A DNA stretch of 11,476 nucleotides from Circinella minor (Eukaryota > Mucoromycota > Mucoromycetes > Mucorales > Lichtheimiaceae): positions 1-11,476 of the forward strand of contig JAEPRB010000607.1 of NCBI GenBank assembly GCA_016758965.1, in the 5' to 3' direction. The position numbers and the translations under genes are program-made. Below, in pieces: positions 1 to 9,045 of this stretch. Position 1 is the stretch's first letter. The number at the start of each line of letters is the position of its first letter. The notes beneath the pieces are model-generated. The model had not been told where the DNA came from, did not search any database, and saw only the letters and a list, made by a program, of their open reading frames with translations.

Positions 1-117
1 CCAGATTATCTTGGTGATGCTGTACTTAAAGATCTACAGTATAAAGTTAATCATAGTTTTGATGCCCCTGATGAGCAAAAAACTATTAAAATTGTCAAAA
101 TTTCAAGCGGCAATTAA
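1..117 (+). CDS. Unidentified coding-like 3' end (partial)
   Basis: Frame 1 is open from the left edge for 38 codons and closes at TAA TAA (115-120). The composition is protein-like: charged and hydrophobic residues are mixed, starting PDYLGDAV and ending KIVKISSGN. I do not recognise the family. It could be the last exon of a gene starting left of the window, or a decayed fragment. The next 34 codons downstream in the same frame are also open (136-240), so the true end is uncertain; an intron or in-frame stops could separate the two pieces. AATAAA-like signals overlap the stop (near 115) and lie at 162. The call rests on open frame and composition only. Confidence 0.35.
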   Translation, partial: PDYLGDAVLKDLQYKVNHSFDAPDEQKTIKIVKISSGN

Positions 118-135
118 TAAAGGCAGATCTTCTAA

Positions 136-240
136 TATTTATACGTACGAACAAAATCACCAATAAAAATTATAGACCCCGAGTATGATCCTATAAGTGG
201 TGTCAAGCCAAGAAAGATGATAACCGTTGTTGGATTATAA
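136..240 (+). other. Second coding-like piece in the same frame
   Basis: After stops at 115-120 and 133-135, frame 1 reopens for 34 codons. It includes DPEYDPISG and KPRKMITVVGL before TAA at 238-240. A TATAG at 172-176 could be a splice acceptor, but joining there needs a one-nucleotide phase upstream, and the only matching GT donor in the left piece is GGTGATG near 14-20. This is either a terminal exon or part of a pseudogene. No family is recognised. Confidence 0.25.
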
Positions 241-514
241 ATTATTTATGATTTACCATAATAAACTTAATGTATAATTATTATAATAAGCATTTTATCT
301 GCTTAAATTTTACATGTGGATGCCTTCTTGTTTTTATTTATAGTAACGTGAATAATAATAAAAGATTTCAAACACAAAGTATTATACATGATGTATGACC
401 AAGTGTAGTAATATATAGCATGGTTGTACGACTATACATTCCATCCATTCATGAATAATCGGTCAACCATAATCCCGTCAAGGATAAAAGATAAACTAAT
501 CAAGTACGTCTATT
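241..514. other. AT-rich non-coding spacer
   Basis: No open frame of note. The stretch has several AATAAA/AATAATA runs that could serve as polyadenylation signals for something to the left. It also has a 7-bp inverted pair, ATGGTTG (420-426) and CAACCAT (464-470), with a 37-bp spacer. Nothing else could be supported. Confidence 0.4.
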
Positions 515-665
515 CATTTTGATTTGTTCCTATCATTTATCCAGCTAGAAAGATACATCAAAAAATGAAACAAATCAAGTAAATACCACTATTTTTGACT
601 CGTTCACTATTTTTGATTTGTTCCTGCCATTAATCAAGCTAAAAATATACATCGACGAAAGAAGG
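515..665 (+). repeat. Imperfect repeat pair around GATTTGTTCC
   Basis: A segment at about 515-560 (TTTTGATTTGTTCC, then TATCATTTATCCAGCTAGAA) recurs at about 609-654 (TTTTTGATTTGTTCC, then TGCCATTAATCAAGCTAAAA). The offset is 94 bp, with several mismatches. An inverted, near-identical copy (GAAACAAATCAAG, about 566-578) lies between them, and AATCAAGTA occurs before both units. The repeats are 240-390 bp upstream of the KDZ start, where a DNA transposon could carry subterminal transposase-binding sites. That role is inference. Confidence 0.5.
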
Positions 666-774
666 AGATTATATTCATATAATTTTCAAATATAAGAGGT
701 TCTCTCATCCGTTCTTATAAAACATGATTTACTCGCGATCGGATAAAATAGGATGTTCGCATCGTTCAGAAAAG

Positions 775-783
775 ATATAAAAG
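775..783 (+). promoter_or_regulatory. TATA-like box upstream of KDZ exon 1
   Basis: ATATAAAAG lies about 120 bp before the ATG at 903. The intervening leader has pyrimidine-rich patches (TTTCTATTTTTCTTCG). The spacing is plausible for a fungal promoter with a short leader, but in AT-rich DNA such boxes also arise by chance. Confidence 0.35.
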
Positions 784-902
784 AGTAGTTATTTTATTTC
801 AAGAATAAACAGATCCTCAACTATATTCATTTTTAGTCGTAGCTTTCTATTTTTCTTCGAACAATTTTATTATATCACTTTTATACTTCAAAACCTGATA
901 CA

Positions 903-1259
903 ATGGCTAAAGGAATGCGTATCCATAGACCAAAGAACCCACGTCATCGACCACCTACTAATGAGCAACTTGCCGAGTTACAACGACAACGGCAGCAAGC
1001 CGCTATGGTTAGAAAGAGTGAAAGCAATCCGGTAATTGGAGAAAACTCCATCCGAACTCAAGAAATCAGCAGGATTACAAAAAGATCTCGCACAGAAGAA
1101 GCTGATGGTAACAATATATTTTATAAGTTTGATATCGTTTGTAAATTGTGATAATAACTATGTTTTTTGTAATATAATATGTTGAAAAAGATATTTTGTA
1201 TGCTGAAGAAAGTAGAGAAGAAAATGATACATCTATCATCGATAGCAGATCAGAATATG
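903..1259 (+). CDS. Probable N-terminal exons 1-2 of the KDZ transposase gene
   Basis: Exon 1 (903-1107) starts MAKGMRIHRPKNPRH and is basic and Gln/Arg-rich (EQLAELQRQRQQAA), ending in phase 1 at GATG|GTAACA. A 101-bp intron follows (acceptor GAAG at 1205-1208). Exon 2 (1209-1259) encodes ESREENDTSIIDSRSEY and again ends in phase 1 at TATG|GTAATC. The next plus-strand exon that begins at an AG and needs one nucleotide from upstream is at 4118, the start of the KDZ cysteine-cluster region. I therefore assign these exons to that gene. The basic, likely disordered start would suit a DNA-binding or nuclear protein. The link across 2.86 kb rests on splice phase and orientation, so this could instead be a separate broken gene. 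Confidence 0.5.
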
Positions 1260-1349
1260 GTAATCAACGATGTGAAAACATTTTATGTATTAATTTTTCA
1301 TATATTATACTTATTATTTACCATTACTGTTAACTGTGGGAAATGAGTT

Positions 1350-1593
1350 GGTGAAAATAAGATGAATACTGCTTAAATTCTGTTAAAAAGTGGATGAATA
1401 ATATAATTCACCAAAAAAAAAAGGTGATTTTCAGTAAATTTCTATACAGTAAAATACTCAGTCTGTTAAATCTGGTATAAATTGGTGAATAACGGTTGAA
1501 AGTTAATTCCGGTTAATATCAGTAGATAGCTATTTTAACCATTTTTCAACTTTATTTTAACTGTATTTTATCTTTTGTGAAAAAAAGGGTGAA
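1350..1593. repeat. Cluster of GGTGAA/TTCACC motifs
   Basis: GGTGA[A/T] occurs at 1350, 1423, 1484 and 1588, and the reverse form TTCACC at 1407. The copies at 1407 and 1423 form a hairpin-like pair around an A run. The cluster lies just beyond the C-terminal end of the antisense Tnp2 gene. CACTA-type elements often have short repeated motifs near their ends that bind accessory transposase protein, so these may be subterminal repeats. No matching cluster was found on the other side. Confidence 0.35.
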
Positions 1594-1683
1594 TTTCTGT
1601 GATTAATTAATTAATCCCGTTCCCCACTATTCAAACTTCTTTAGCCACAATCTACCCTTTTAAAATTAAATTTTATTCAAATA

Positions 1684-2591
1684 TTATATTTTTGAGCTAT
1701 CTAAGAAACTATGTTTGAAAAGTTCAGTATATAGGTAATAAAATTTGTTTTCAACATGAAGGGATTTCAGTTCCATTGCTAGACAGTCCAAATGTGAAGC
1801 TTCAGTTACATACAAACGTTGACGTTGACGATTTCCGCATGGTATACCGCTACCTACTGACGGTGCCGTATCTAACTCAAGACGAACCAGACAAAGGGCT
1901 CGTGTTTTTTCATTTTGTTCATGTGTAAATAATAGAAGTATTGTTCCAAATGTCTCACCCCAACATAAATTTTCAGTACTTCTTTGACCTCTCCTAGCTC
2001 TAAGATCAAAAGGCAATGTGATTTTCGCAAAATTTAATTTTTTGGCATTTTGTCTAGTAGAAACAGAAAATATATGACCTCGGATAGTTAAGTTTTTCAA
2101 GGTATGTATTGCATTGGCAACATTATTATTATGATGAATACTATGTTGAGAATAGAAATTAAGCAAAAGCGATCGTAAATTGAGATCATCAAACTCATCC
2201 AATGTACTAGTGTTCAATTGATCAAGCGTCATTGTTGTTCCAGGTTTATCATGAATTGAAATAGTAAATGAAGTTGAAGGAAGTTGTTGATGATGCTTGT
2301 GACTAACTGATAAATGTCCCTTCAAATCTATTTGGTATTGTGCTGCAGGCGCTAACCATTCCTTTACTAATTCCTGACCGATATTTCTTTTTTAATGCAG
2401 TTGGTGCTTTTTTTGCGTATTACCCACAAATCATATTCCAAACCTGATGATCGATATTATTTCCCAACAAGTGCATCTCATCGATAGAAAAGAACTAAAA
2501 GGTCCATGAAATGATTTAAGTTTTGCAAGAGGCTGTTTTTTCGTCAGACCTCGGCTCTATATTTTAAAAGATACTTGTAGTTAGTTTTCAT

Positions 2592-2625
<34 letters not shown>

Positions 2626-3786
2626 CCTGTATAATATAATAATAGTGATTAATACCTCACTTCCTTTTCTGAATGAAGATGGAATTCAAGATTGAGCAGC
2701 TATATCGCTTGTAGGGAAGTATATACCTCATTTATCTCCACGAACACCTTTTACAACACATATCCTACAACTATAGTAACTCATATGGCTATTACCAACC
2801 AAATCACCGAGTGCTGGAATATCGCCGCCTGTAAAAATCAACTGAACACGAGAATTAAATACACCATCATCTGTTATTATACGCATACCATCTTCTTGTA
2901 AAACTTTTAATTCTTCTCGGATCGGTCGTAAAAAACTATCAATCATTTTTGGTTTTTCTGGCCCAGGTATAGTTGCAAGAAGTAATAAATTCTCTTTTTT
3001 TAAATCTATGTTAAATAATTTATTGGTATCAAATAGTAAGTTCATAGAATAATCATAGTGGTATCAGCAAAATAAAATAATATTCTACACACACCTTTCT
3101 TTAGGAGGCAAATTTAATAACATAGCCATGGCAACTGTTATAGTATATGATTTTCTTTTGAAGACGTTGAATCCGTCATGAAAAATAGACATCCCTATAT
3201 CAAATAGTTGTTGGAAAAGACGATAACGCATCTCTCGATACGCTGCTCCATTAAAAACATCTTTCAGTGTTGACCCGCCATCGATTCGTCTCCATTGATA
3301 CTCCAGCAAATCCCATAATGCAGCTGATTGAAAATATGATGCTAATTGATGTGAAATTGGAAGAATTTTTGTGCTGGTTTGAGAAGTTTTGGTTCCTTCT
3401 TTGAATCTTGGCTTGTTACATGATGGGCATTTTGTTTTTATTATCGTCAAAAAACAAATAACAGCCTTCTTTACAAACGTCATATTGAACAGGTTGTACG
3501 GAACACGTTGATGTTATAATGTTTCTCAATCGATGCTGAGATAATAAAGGCTTCCGTTCTATCGTCATAAAATATTGGAATACGTATTAGCATTATTTGA
3601 TAAATAAATTATATAATCTTATTAATCATTACCAAATGAAGGGTCTTGGATGAGATCGTTTATCCATTCAATAAGCCAGTCAATGTTATTCCGACGAATA
3701 CCTTGTTCTTTCGCTTTTGCATAAAACTCTACACTTTTTCTTGTTGTAAAATCAACTTGTTCATAACTAGACACATCGGTTGCTTT
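1684..3786 (-). pseudogene. Tnp2-type (CACTA/EnSpm-like) transposase, decayed
   Basis: The exons I infer run right to left. 3786-3633 holds TRKSVEFYAKAKEQG. After a 74-bp intron, 3558-3093 holds a zinc-type YDVCKEGC..CPSC cluster and FHDGFNVFK..MLLNLPP. After an 87-bp intron, 3005-2656 holds IPGPEKPK, SFLRP, TGGDIPA and CRICVVKG. After a 99-bp intron with an ACTAAC branch site, 2556-1684 holds SIDEMHLLG, then the C-terminal region. These blocks match the Tnp2 family, which cuts and pastes DNA using acidic residues such as those in GDIPA and DEMH. The damage is a frameshift at about 3430-3441 splitting the cysteine cluster, TGA stops at 2730-2728 and 2688-2686, a frameshift in a T run at about 2485-2496, TAA at 2422-2420, and a frame change near 2300. 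Roughly 200 residues usual for the family seem missing between the DEMH region and the C-terminus. The upstream start was not found. Confidence 0.8.
2591..2625. repeat. Compound microsatellite (CA)n(TA)n
   Basis: About eight CA units run into about nine TA units. The tract lies inside the inferred third intron (2655-2557) of the Tnp2 gene, so it does not disturb coding sequence. Confidence 0.9.
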
Positions 3787-4117
3787 CTAAATACACAAAT
3801 AATAATTCTACCACAATGACACCTTATAATAATACAATACAAACATAATAATTAAACATAATTTATTTATTCATAATCACAAATTACATTATATACAATT
3901 TATCATAATATAACATCATCTACAAATACAGGAATATACACATCTAAAACACACATATATATAACTTACTTATAATAGAAATATGGATTCTGATATCTTT
4001 TTATCATCATATTATTTTTCATATAATAAAACACCTGAAGGTTCTCACAATACTTATTCTGTGATCATTTTATTCTTACCTTATTTTCTTATTAATATTC
4101 ATAAATACGTACTTCAG
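3787..4117. other. AT-rich gap between Tnp2 and KDZ exon 3
   Basis: This stretch should contain the right end of the Tnp2 element and the tail of the interrupted KDZ intron. I see no terminal inverted repeat or target duplication. On the plus strand, 3983-4045 is open (starts MDSDIFLSSYYFSYN). It has a donor GAAG|GTTCTC whose phase would fit exon 3, but its only nearby acceptor (AATAG, 3974-3978) does not match the phase of exon 2. On the minus strand, a GTAAGT at about 3965-3971 could close an earlier Tnp2 exon. Neither can be confirmed. Confidence 0.3.
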
Positions 4118-7100
4118 AAGAAAAGTGGAATGATTTACTCAAACCACTTCAAAATGAATATATCAATTGTTACAAGAATGGGAGTCCTAAATGTTCTGAA
4201 ATAACTGATTCTGGAATAGCCGCCGCTCGATTTTGTAATTGCTCAGATAAAGAAGTATCAACAAGGGCTATTACTTGCTTTTTCTATACTGGTGCGTAAT
4301 TGATTGTTTGATTTATTTACTCCAATGTTAAAACATTATTTTGATAATATATGTACATTTTTAAACCTAAACAACAAATAACAGGAATCAAGAAAGTAAA
4401 CTTTACGTTCTGTAAATGTGAAGAAAACTCTATCACATTGTTGCGCCACAATCTTATTGCATCTTCTCCTTTCCTACCAAGGATGGCATTTCACATATCA
4501 CATCTTGAGTGGTATTCGTTATTGCGTGCTGAAGGACATTTATCATGTCAGGCATTTGCCAATGCATTTGCTATGATGCATAACCTTCAGGTTTGTATAA
4601 TTTTGAACTATAAATATATAATGTAATACGTTACTAATTATTTTTATCCTTATACTTTAGATTAATGATACTCTTCGAAAATCGTTGGCAAATGCATTTT
4701 TTATGTATCAACAAGTCAAAAATGGGGTTGATCAGCAACTTATCCAGGCTGAGTTGCAAGAAATACCAGAGGAAGAAACTGCAGCATGTCCAGCATGCCC
4801 TACAAAAGGAGAAGAGGTATAGTCTTTATTATTATTTTATTCTACATGATAACTATATAGGTTGTTTTGTATAAAACTATCTTACTTATCATTTGAACAA
4901 TAATTTACCAGGCTCATATGACAGTCGCTATTGATGGAAATCATCAGCTACGTCGACTCAAGAGAAATGACCAAGATATCAAAAAGGCGACATGCAACAT
5001 ATTTTTTGAAGCAGACAATTACCAAGAATTATTTGGAGACGAAGTGGAAAGAAATATTCCAAATAGCAGCGATGGTAAAGAAACATGTAGGAGTAATTCC
5101 GATGCTGCAAACCTTAGGTTGCAAGTACTTAAAAAAACATCGTGTTCATGAACCTGGTATTCTTCGATGTGTGTGTAAGCATAACATACCGCTAGAATTT
5201 ACTAACATGTATGAATCGGGAGAAAGGTAAATGATTTTTTGGATAAAATTATATTCCATATTTGAAAGATAGTAAAGCATTTTACTATATATTTTCTTGT
5301 TCTTATCCTAATGTACTATTTGTTTTGATAATTGTTTAAGATACAAGTATCCACTTTCATTGATTAAAGTCTTGGTTCAAAAATATGGTCCACGGATAAA
5401 CTGTCTATATGATATTGGGTGTCGTTTCTCTGCTGCCGTTGATGTATGTATTTTCCGTAGTACCTTGTATTATTTGGCTTAATAATAGATTATTATATAT
5501 TAAGTACTTGATATATATTTATAGAAATATTATCCCCAACTAAAAGATCATGGCTCTAAAGTAGCCATTGGCGTTTTTCATGCATATTGCCATTCAATGG
5601 AGTGTCAAATATACAATAATCCACGATATATTGACAATTTTGGTTTGGTGGATGGCGAAGGTAGTATACTAAAAAAAACATCAACTTACTAAAAAGTTCT
5701 TTTGGAATACTAATATTATATAATACTCACACTACGTAATAATTATCCCATTAAATCTGTAGGTATGGAGCGATTGTGGAGCACAATTGGAAATCTAGTA
5801 AGAATGACGAGAGAAATGTCAGCCGAACGACGATTAACCACATTATGTCACTCAATTACACACTATAAAAAAAAGAACATATTCAATCTGCGTAAGTTAT
5901 TACGTATTTATTATTATTATTGAATTTCTATTTGCTTCTGGAATTAGTCGAACTTTAGTAACTAAAAAAATTATTATTCTTTGGGGGAATAGCCATTTAC
6001 CTGCGTGCGCCGACGACGGAATAAGGCAATGAAAGTATTAGAAAATGCTTCCAAATTTATCCATACATATAATCCATCATTGACAGATGATGAATTACAG
6101 GAAAAATGGGATATGTTTGTACAAGAGAGTATTTTCGAGCCCAGTTCAAATGCAACAGTAACCAGAGAGTCACTGAAGCAAAAATATGCACGTGAACTAC
6201 ATGAACTCTATGAACATTCATTAAATAATAGGTATGTTCCTGTTTCTAGAGAAAGCATAAGAGATATTGATAGATTAATACGTAACATTAAAGTCTCACA
6301 CATTCTAACTGTCAAAAAAAAACTGTGGATCCGTACGTCGTAATATTTCACAATTTTCAGGCGATACGAAGATTCAGTTCAACGTTTAGAAAGTGTTCTT
6401 GTAAGTCGAAATATAATTACGGTTCGTTGGGGAAAAGACTCTATAGAGTATCAAGAAGCATTTACCCAAGCACAAGATCAGGATCTTGCAAAAACCATGG
6501 CGCAGCTTAAATCAGTAATTGTTGGGAGAACAGTTTTGCAAGACCAGTTGTATCACACAACAAAACTTGGTATGCTAATTTCTAATATATATATTTATTA
6601 TAATAAGTTTAATAACGTAAACCTAACTTATACTGTATTTATAGGTCATAAAACAAGCAAACGCTTAAAAGTAGCGATCCAAAATGTCAAAAAAACAGCA
6701 ACTCCAGTCTTAAATCGCTATAATACCATTTGCAGTAATCTTGGGAAGCCAGAGAACCATCGAAAGTATGAAGAGATTTGTAACCTTAATAATGATTTTT
6801 GGAATTTTACCTCAAATTTAATAAGTTTTCGAGTGCTTCGTGAGTTTATGAACAAACGTCGTGCAATAGAAGGGTTTGACATTATTAGGGTATATATTTT
6901 CATTGCTTTATATTTAATTTCCAATGCTATTTTTTTATCATTTTGTATGTATTATGTATATTAAACTATATTTTTTTTAGACTGAGGAGATTCGAGTGAA
7001 GAGTTATGCTGAACGTTGTTGCAAAGCTTTGGAGAAAGTTGTGAAAAAAGAAGGTCCTTGGAGCGTAGGATGGAAAATGCTTGTATACCAGCGTTTCGTA

Positions 7101-7376
7101 CAAGCAGAGAAGTTCTATTATAATGTATATGGTACCACTTGGGAACGCAACATATCTATCCCAAGAAATATATTAGTAGGAGAGGCAGTTGATATATATG
7201 ACGTAACTGTTGAAGAAGAAGTAGAAGAGGAGGACGTGAATGAGGAGGATGTTCAGCATAATGACATCAGTCAATCGAATTATTTATATGATAAAATTGA
7301 AGATGGAATTATGAGCGATGACGAGGATGAGGATGATGTATATGAAGATGAAGAAAATGTTGTTGTTGATAACTAA
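4118..7376 (+). CDS. KDZ transposase with CxC cysteine cluster (exons 3-13)
   Basis: Inferred exons: 4118-4291, 4385-4590, 4661-4816, 4912-5226, 5341-5443, 5525-5660, 5763-5891, 5993-6231, 6361-6569, 6645-6889 and 6981-7376 (TAA). In order they carry a Cys-rich block (CYKNGSPKC, FCNC), FCKCEENS..PRMAFHISHLEW, a CPAC knuckle, IDGNHQLRR, CVCKHNIPL..SGERY, CLYDIGCRF, VFHAYCHSMECQ, and LVDGEG|MERLWS..MTREMSAERR. The C-terminal part has VRWGKDSIEYQEA and an acidic tail. This is the KDZ order. The acidic residues of IDGN, YDIGC and GMERLW are the expected catalytic triad of this DDE-type enzyme, and all are present. Two faults stand out: a seven-A run (5131-5137) shifts the frame by one, and exon 9 ends in phase 1 while the frame after 5993 needs phase 0. 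The gene is therefore probably inactive, or the sequence has indel errors. Confidence 0.85.
5131..5137 (+). other. Frameshift site in a seven-A run, KDZ catalytic exon
   Basis: Upstream, frame 1 carries IDGNHQLRR through DAANLRLQVLKK. Downstream, the family-like HEPGILRCVCKHNIPL lies one nucleotide over. The switch falls at the A run, consistent with one extra A. Without it, frame 1 stops at TGA (5149-5151). Homopolymer sequencing error is a real alternative. Confidence 0.75.
7206..7373 (+). other. Acidic low-complexity tail of the KDZ protein
   Basis: The last roughly 55 residues are dominated by Glu and Asp, with two clusters (VEEEVEEEDVNEED and SDDEDEDDVYEDEEN). The tail is probably disordered. 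It could help with nuclear protein or histone contacts, which is inference. Confidence 0.7.
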
Positions 7377-8075
7377 TATATTCCCTTTTTAACTATGAAA
7401 TCTTATGCACACTTTATTTAATATGCCTTACTTTCTTTTTAACATTTTATACTTACTTATTAATGTGTCTTTCTTTTTAATCTTTTATATTTATCAATAT
7501 CCTTTTTTTTAAAAATTATTTATGTATACATATCTCAAAGACTCTTTTTTTTTATAATGTGCTGTATTTATTTTCTTACACTTCTTTAGTATATATTTGG
7601 GAGTATTTCATTTGTAACTATTATAATACTGCTACGTATTTTAAAGATTTACATATTACTATTGTAGGCAAATAAAAAAAAATCGAACAATAAACTAATT
7701 TATTTTTACATATATTATATTATAAATTAACTTTAGCTGTACACGTACTGTATCATAGCAGTTTTTTTTAACAGCAATTTACAATTTAGTAGGAGTATGT
7801 AAAGATTGTATTGGTTATTGCTAATTTAAAATTAATGTGATTCATTATCCTGTCTTATTTTGGAAGAGAATTATATCATGTTTATACTAGGATTACAATA
7901 TATTATTATTTACTCTATCCACTAGTCGAGAAAATAAATAAATCATCTCATTTCTGAAAAAAAAAATACAAATGTTGTTTATCTTCATTTCGATATCCTT
8001 ATAACCCCCCCCCTTCTTTTTCAATATTTTGTAACTTACATATGAGTCATTCTCTTTTTTTATTCTTTTTTAAAG
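7377..8075. other. AT-rich spacer and KDZ 3' flank
   Basis: No gene-like frame. The sequence is made of T-rich and A-rich runs, with AATAAA-type signals at about 7673 and 7689 and a short C9 tract near 8005. It probably includes the 3' untranslated region and any right terminal repeat of the KDZ element. I could not match such a repeat to the left side. Confidence 0.5.
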
Positions 8076-8140
8076 GGAGTGCCAATCAGAGATCGTTTTT
8101 GGAAGAGTGACAGAGTTCAATACTTACAGTATAGCAAAAG
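8076..8140 (+). other. Exon-like segment of unknown gene
   Basis: An acceptor (TTTTTTAAAG) is followed by 65 open bases reading GVPIRDRFWKSDRVQYLQ and on to a strong donor, AAAAG|GTAAGT. The last 40 bases belong to the tandem duplication, so the donor is present twice (8141 and 8268). A further open stretch starts after ATGACAATAG near 8370 in a compatible phase. No family is recognised, and the region is also read by a minus-strand ORF. Confidence 0.3.
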
Positions 8141-8353
8141 GTAAGTTATTCTGATTGTAATAGAACAATTAAAATATTAATAATAATATTTTTAAGTAAT
8201 TTGAGCACAATAATTAAATTTTTCTTTGGAAGAGTGACAGAGTTCAATACTTACAGTATAGCAAAAGGTAAGTTATTCTGATTGTAATAGAACAATTAAA
8301 ATATTAATAATAATATTTTTAAGTAATTTGAGCACAATAATTAAATTTTTCTT
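8098..8353 (+). repeat. Exact tandem duplication, period 127 bp
   Basis: Bases 8098-8226 and 8225-8353 read identically over 129 positions, giving two copies with a 127-bp period. The first mismatches are at 8097/8224 and 8227/8354. The absence of differences in an AT-rich non-coding context implies a very recent event or an assembly artefact. Confidence 0.95.
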
Positions 8354-8513
8354 CCGTTATATGACAATAGATCACGATTTCTTTCTCGCTATCAAATCTG
8401 TCACGAGGATCGATCCACGTCACCGAGGTGAATAGCAGATCTTCTAATTTAATATTATCTCCATTACCGCTAACATTTAAAGTTATCAAAACCGCAGTAC
8501 TAAATTGACCCAT
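8319..8513 (-). CDS. Small unidentified ORF or first exon
   Basis: The ATG at 8513-8511 sits in a good context (AAACAATGGG) and opens 64 codons that start MGQFSTAVLITLNV and contain LEDLLFTSVTWIDPRDRF. The alternating hydrophobic pattern suggests beta structure. The last few codons (CAQIT) fall in the tandem duplication, so the natural 3' part may be lost or lie past an intron. Upstream lies a very AT-rich stretch, then the LTR at 8666, about 150 bp from the ATG. I recognise no family. Composition and start context make it more convincing than the overlapping plus-strand exon, but both are weak. Confidence 0.35.
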   Translation of the reverse strand: MGQFSTAVLITLNVSGNGDNIKLEDLLFTSVTWIDPRDRFDSEKEIVIYCHITEEKFNYCAQIT

Positions 8514-8814
8514 TGTTTATTTCATTAAAAAAAAAGAATACTTATTAAAATATATATATTATATATATCAAAAATAAATAAAAACAAAGTCGATCCATTA
8601 TCAAGGTCGATCCTCATGATGCACGCTGTTACTGTATTTCCATTTTCTATGTGAAAATAAGGGAATGTAATAGGGTATGACCAGTTATTGTGTACTTATA
8701 ATCGGGTTCGATCGGTCAGTTTGAGAAAGCGTGTTATAAAGAAATAGGTAGAATAAAAAGGGCTCGAAAATATATATGAATAAAAACGATTACTGTTTCT
8801 TGGTTGCCAGGAAG

Positions 8815-8830
8815 CCCTTTATTTATATAC
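8815..8830 (-). promoter_or_regulatory. LTR TATA-like box
   Basis: The sense strand reads GTATATAAATAAAGGG about 205 bp into the LTR. TATAAAT suits a promoter in the U3 part of an LTR. The overlapping AATAAA could also act as a polyadenylation signal. Confidence 0.5.
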
Positions 8831-9014
8831 GTCGAAATATCAGGGGCTAATTACGTCTAACTAATATATCTAATATCAATGATCAGCATTTCTACATAGA
8901 ATAACTATCCTAATATTTCTATATCTAACCATGTGCTCAACCATGCTATCATCTATCCTTAGTATTCCACGGATAAGCATGTAGATCAACAACCTCATGG
9001 TTAAATATATCGTC

Positions 9015-9035
9015 GTAATGGTCTTACACCATTAC
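9015..9035. repeat. Perfect 8-bp inverted repeat at the LTR edge
   Basis: GTAATGGT (9015-9022), a 5-base loop CTTAC, and ACCATTAC (9028-9035) form a perfect hairpin. It ends one base inside the LTR terminus, where integrase would bind the DNA end. Confidence 0.8.
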
Positions 9036-9036
9036 A

Positions 9037-9045
9037 TTCTCCCCC
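9037..9045 (-). promoter_or_regulatory. Polypurine tract
   Basis: GGGGGAGAA on the sense strand is immediately followed by the LTR start TGTAATGG. This is the expected plus-strand primer site of an LTR retrotransposon. Confidence 0.75.

Larger units (their letters stand above)
8666..9036 (-). repeat. 3' long terminal repeat of the Ty3/gypsy element
   Basis: The 371-bp segment begins TGTAATAG and ends CCATTACA, giving a 6-bp terminal inverted repeat TGTAAT/ATTACA with the usual TG..CA ends. Its inner edge (9036) directly abuts a purine-rich tract on the element's sense strand, the normal place for second-strand priming. A TATA-like box lies inside at 8815-8830. The 5 bp outside (GGGAA, 8661-8665) would be the left target duplication; the matching copy and the 5' LTR are beyond the window. 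Confidence 0.75.

Noticed and set aside
1625..1636. CACTATTCAAAC as the CACTA terminus of the Tnp2 element
   Set aside because: No matching TAGTG inverted end was found between 3787 and 4117, and a five-base match is expected by chance.
2692..2901. Plus-strand 69-codon open frame
   Set aside because: It is antisense to the Tnp2 exon with clear GDIPA and CRICVVKG motifs, so it is a shadow.
6718..6924. Minus-strand open frame opposite KDZ exon 12
   Set aside because: It is antisense to a well-placed exon with good splice sites and shows no motif.
123..8448. GCAGATCTTCTAAT shared at 123-136 and 8435-8448
   Set aside because: The 14-base match is AT-rich and the flanks do not extend it, so it is compatible with chance.
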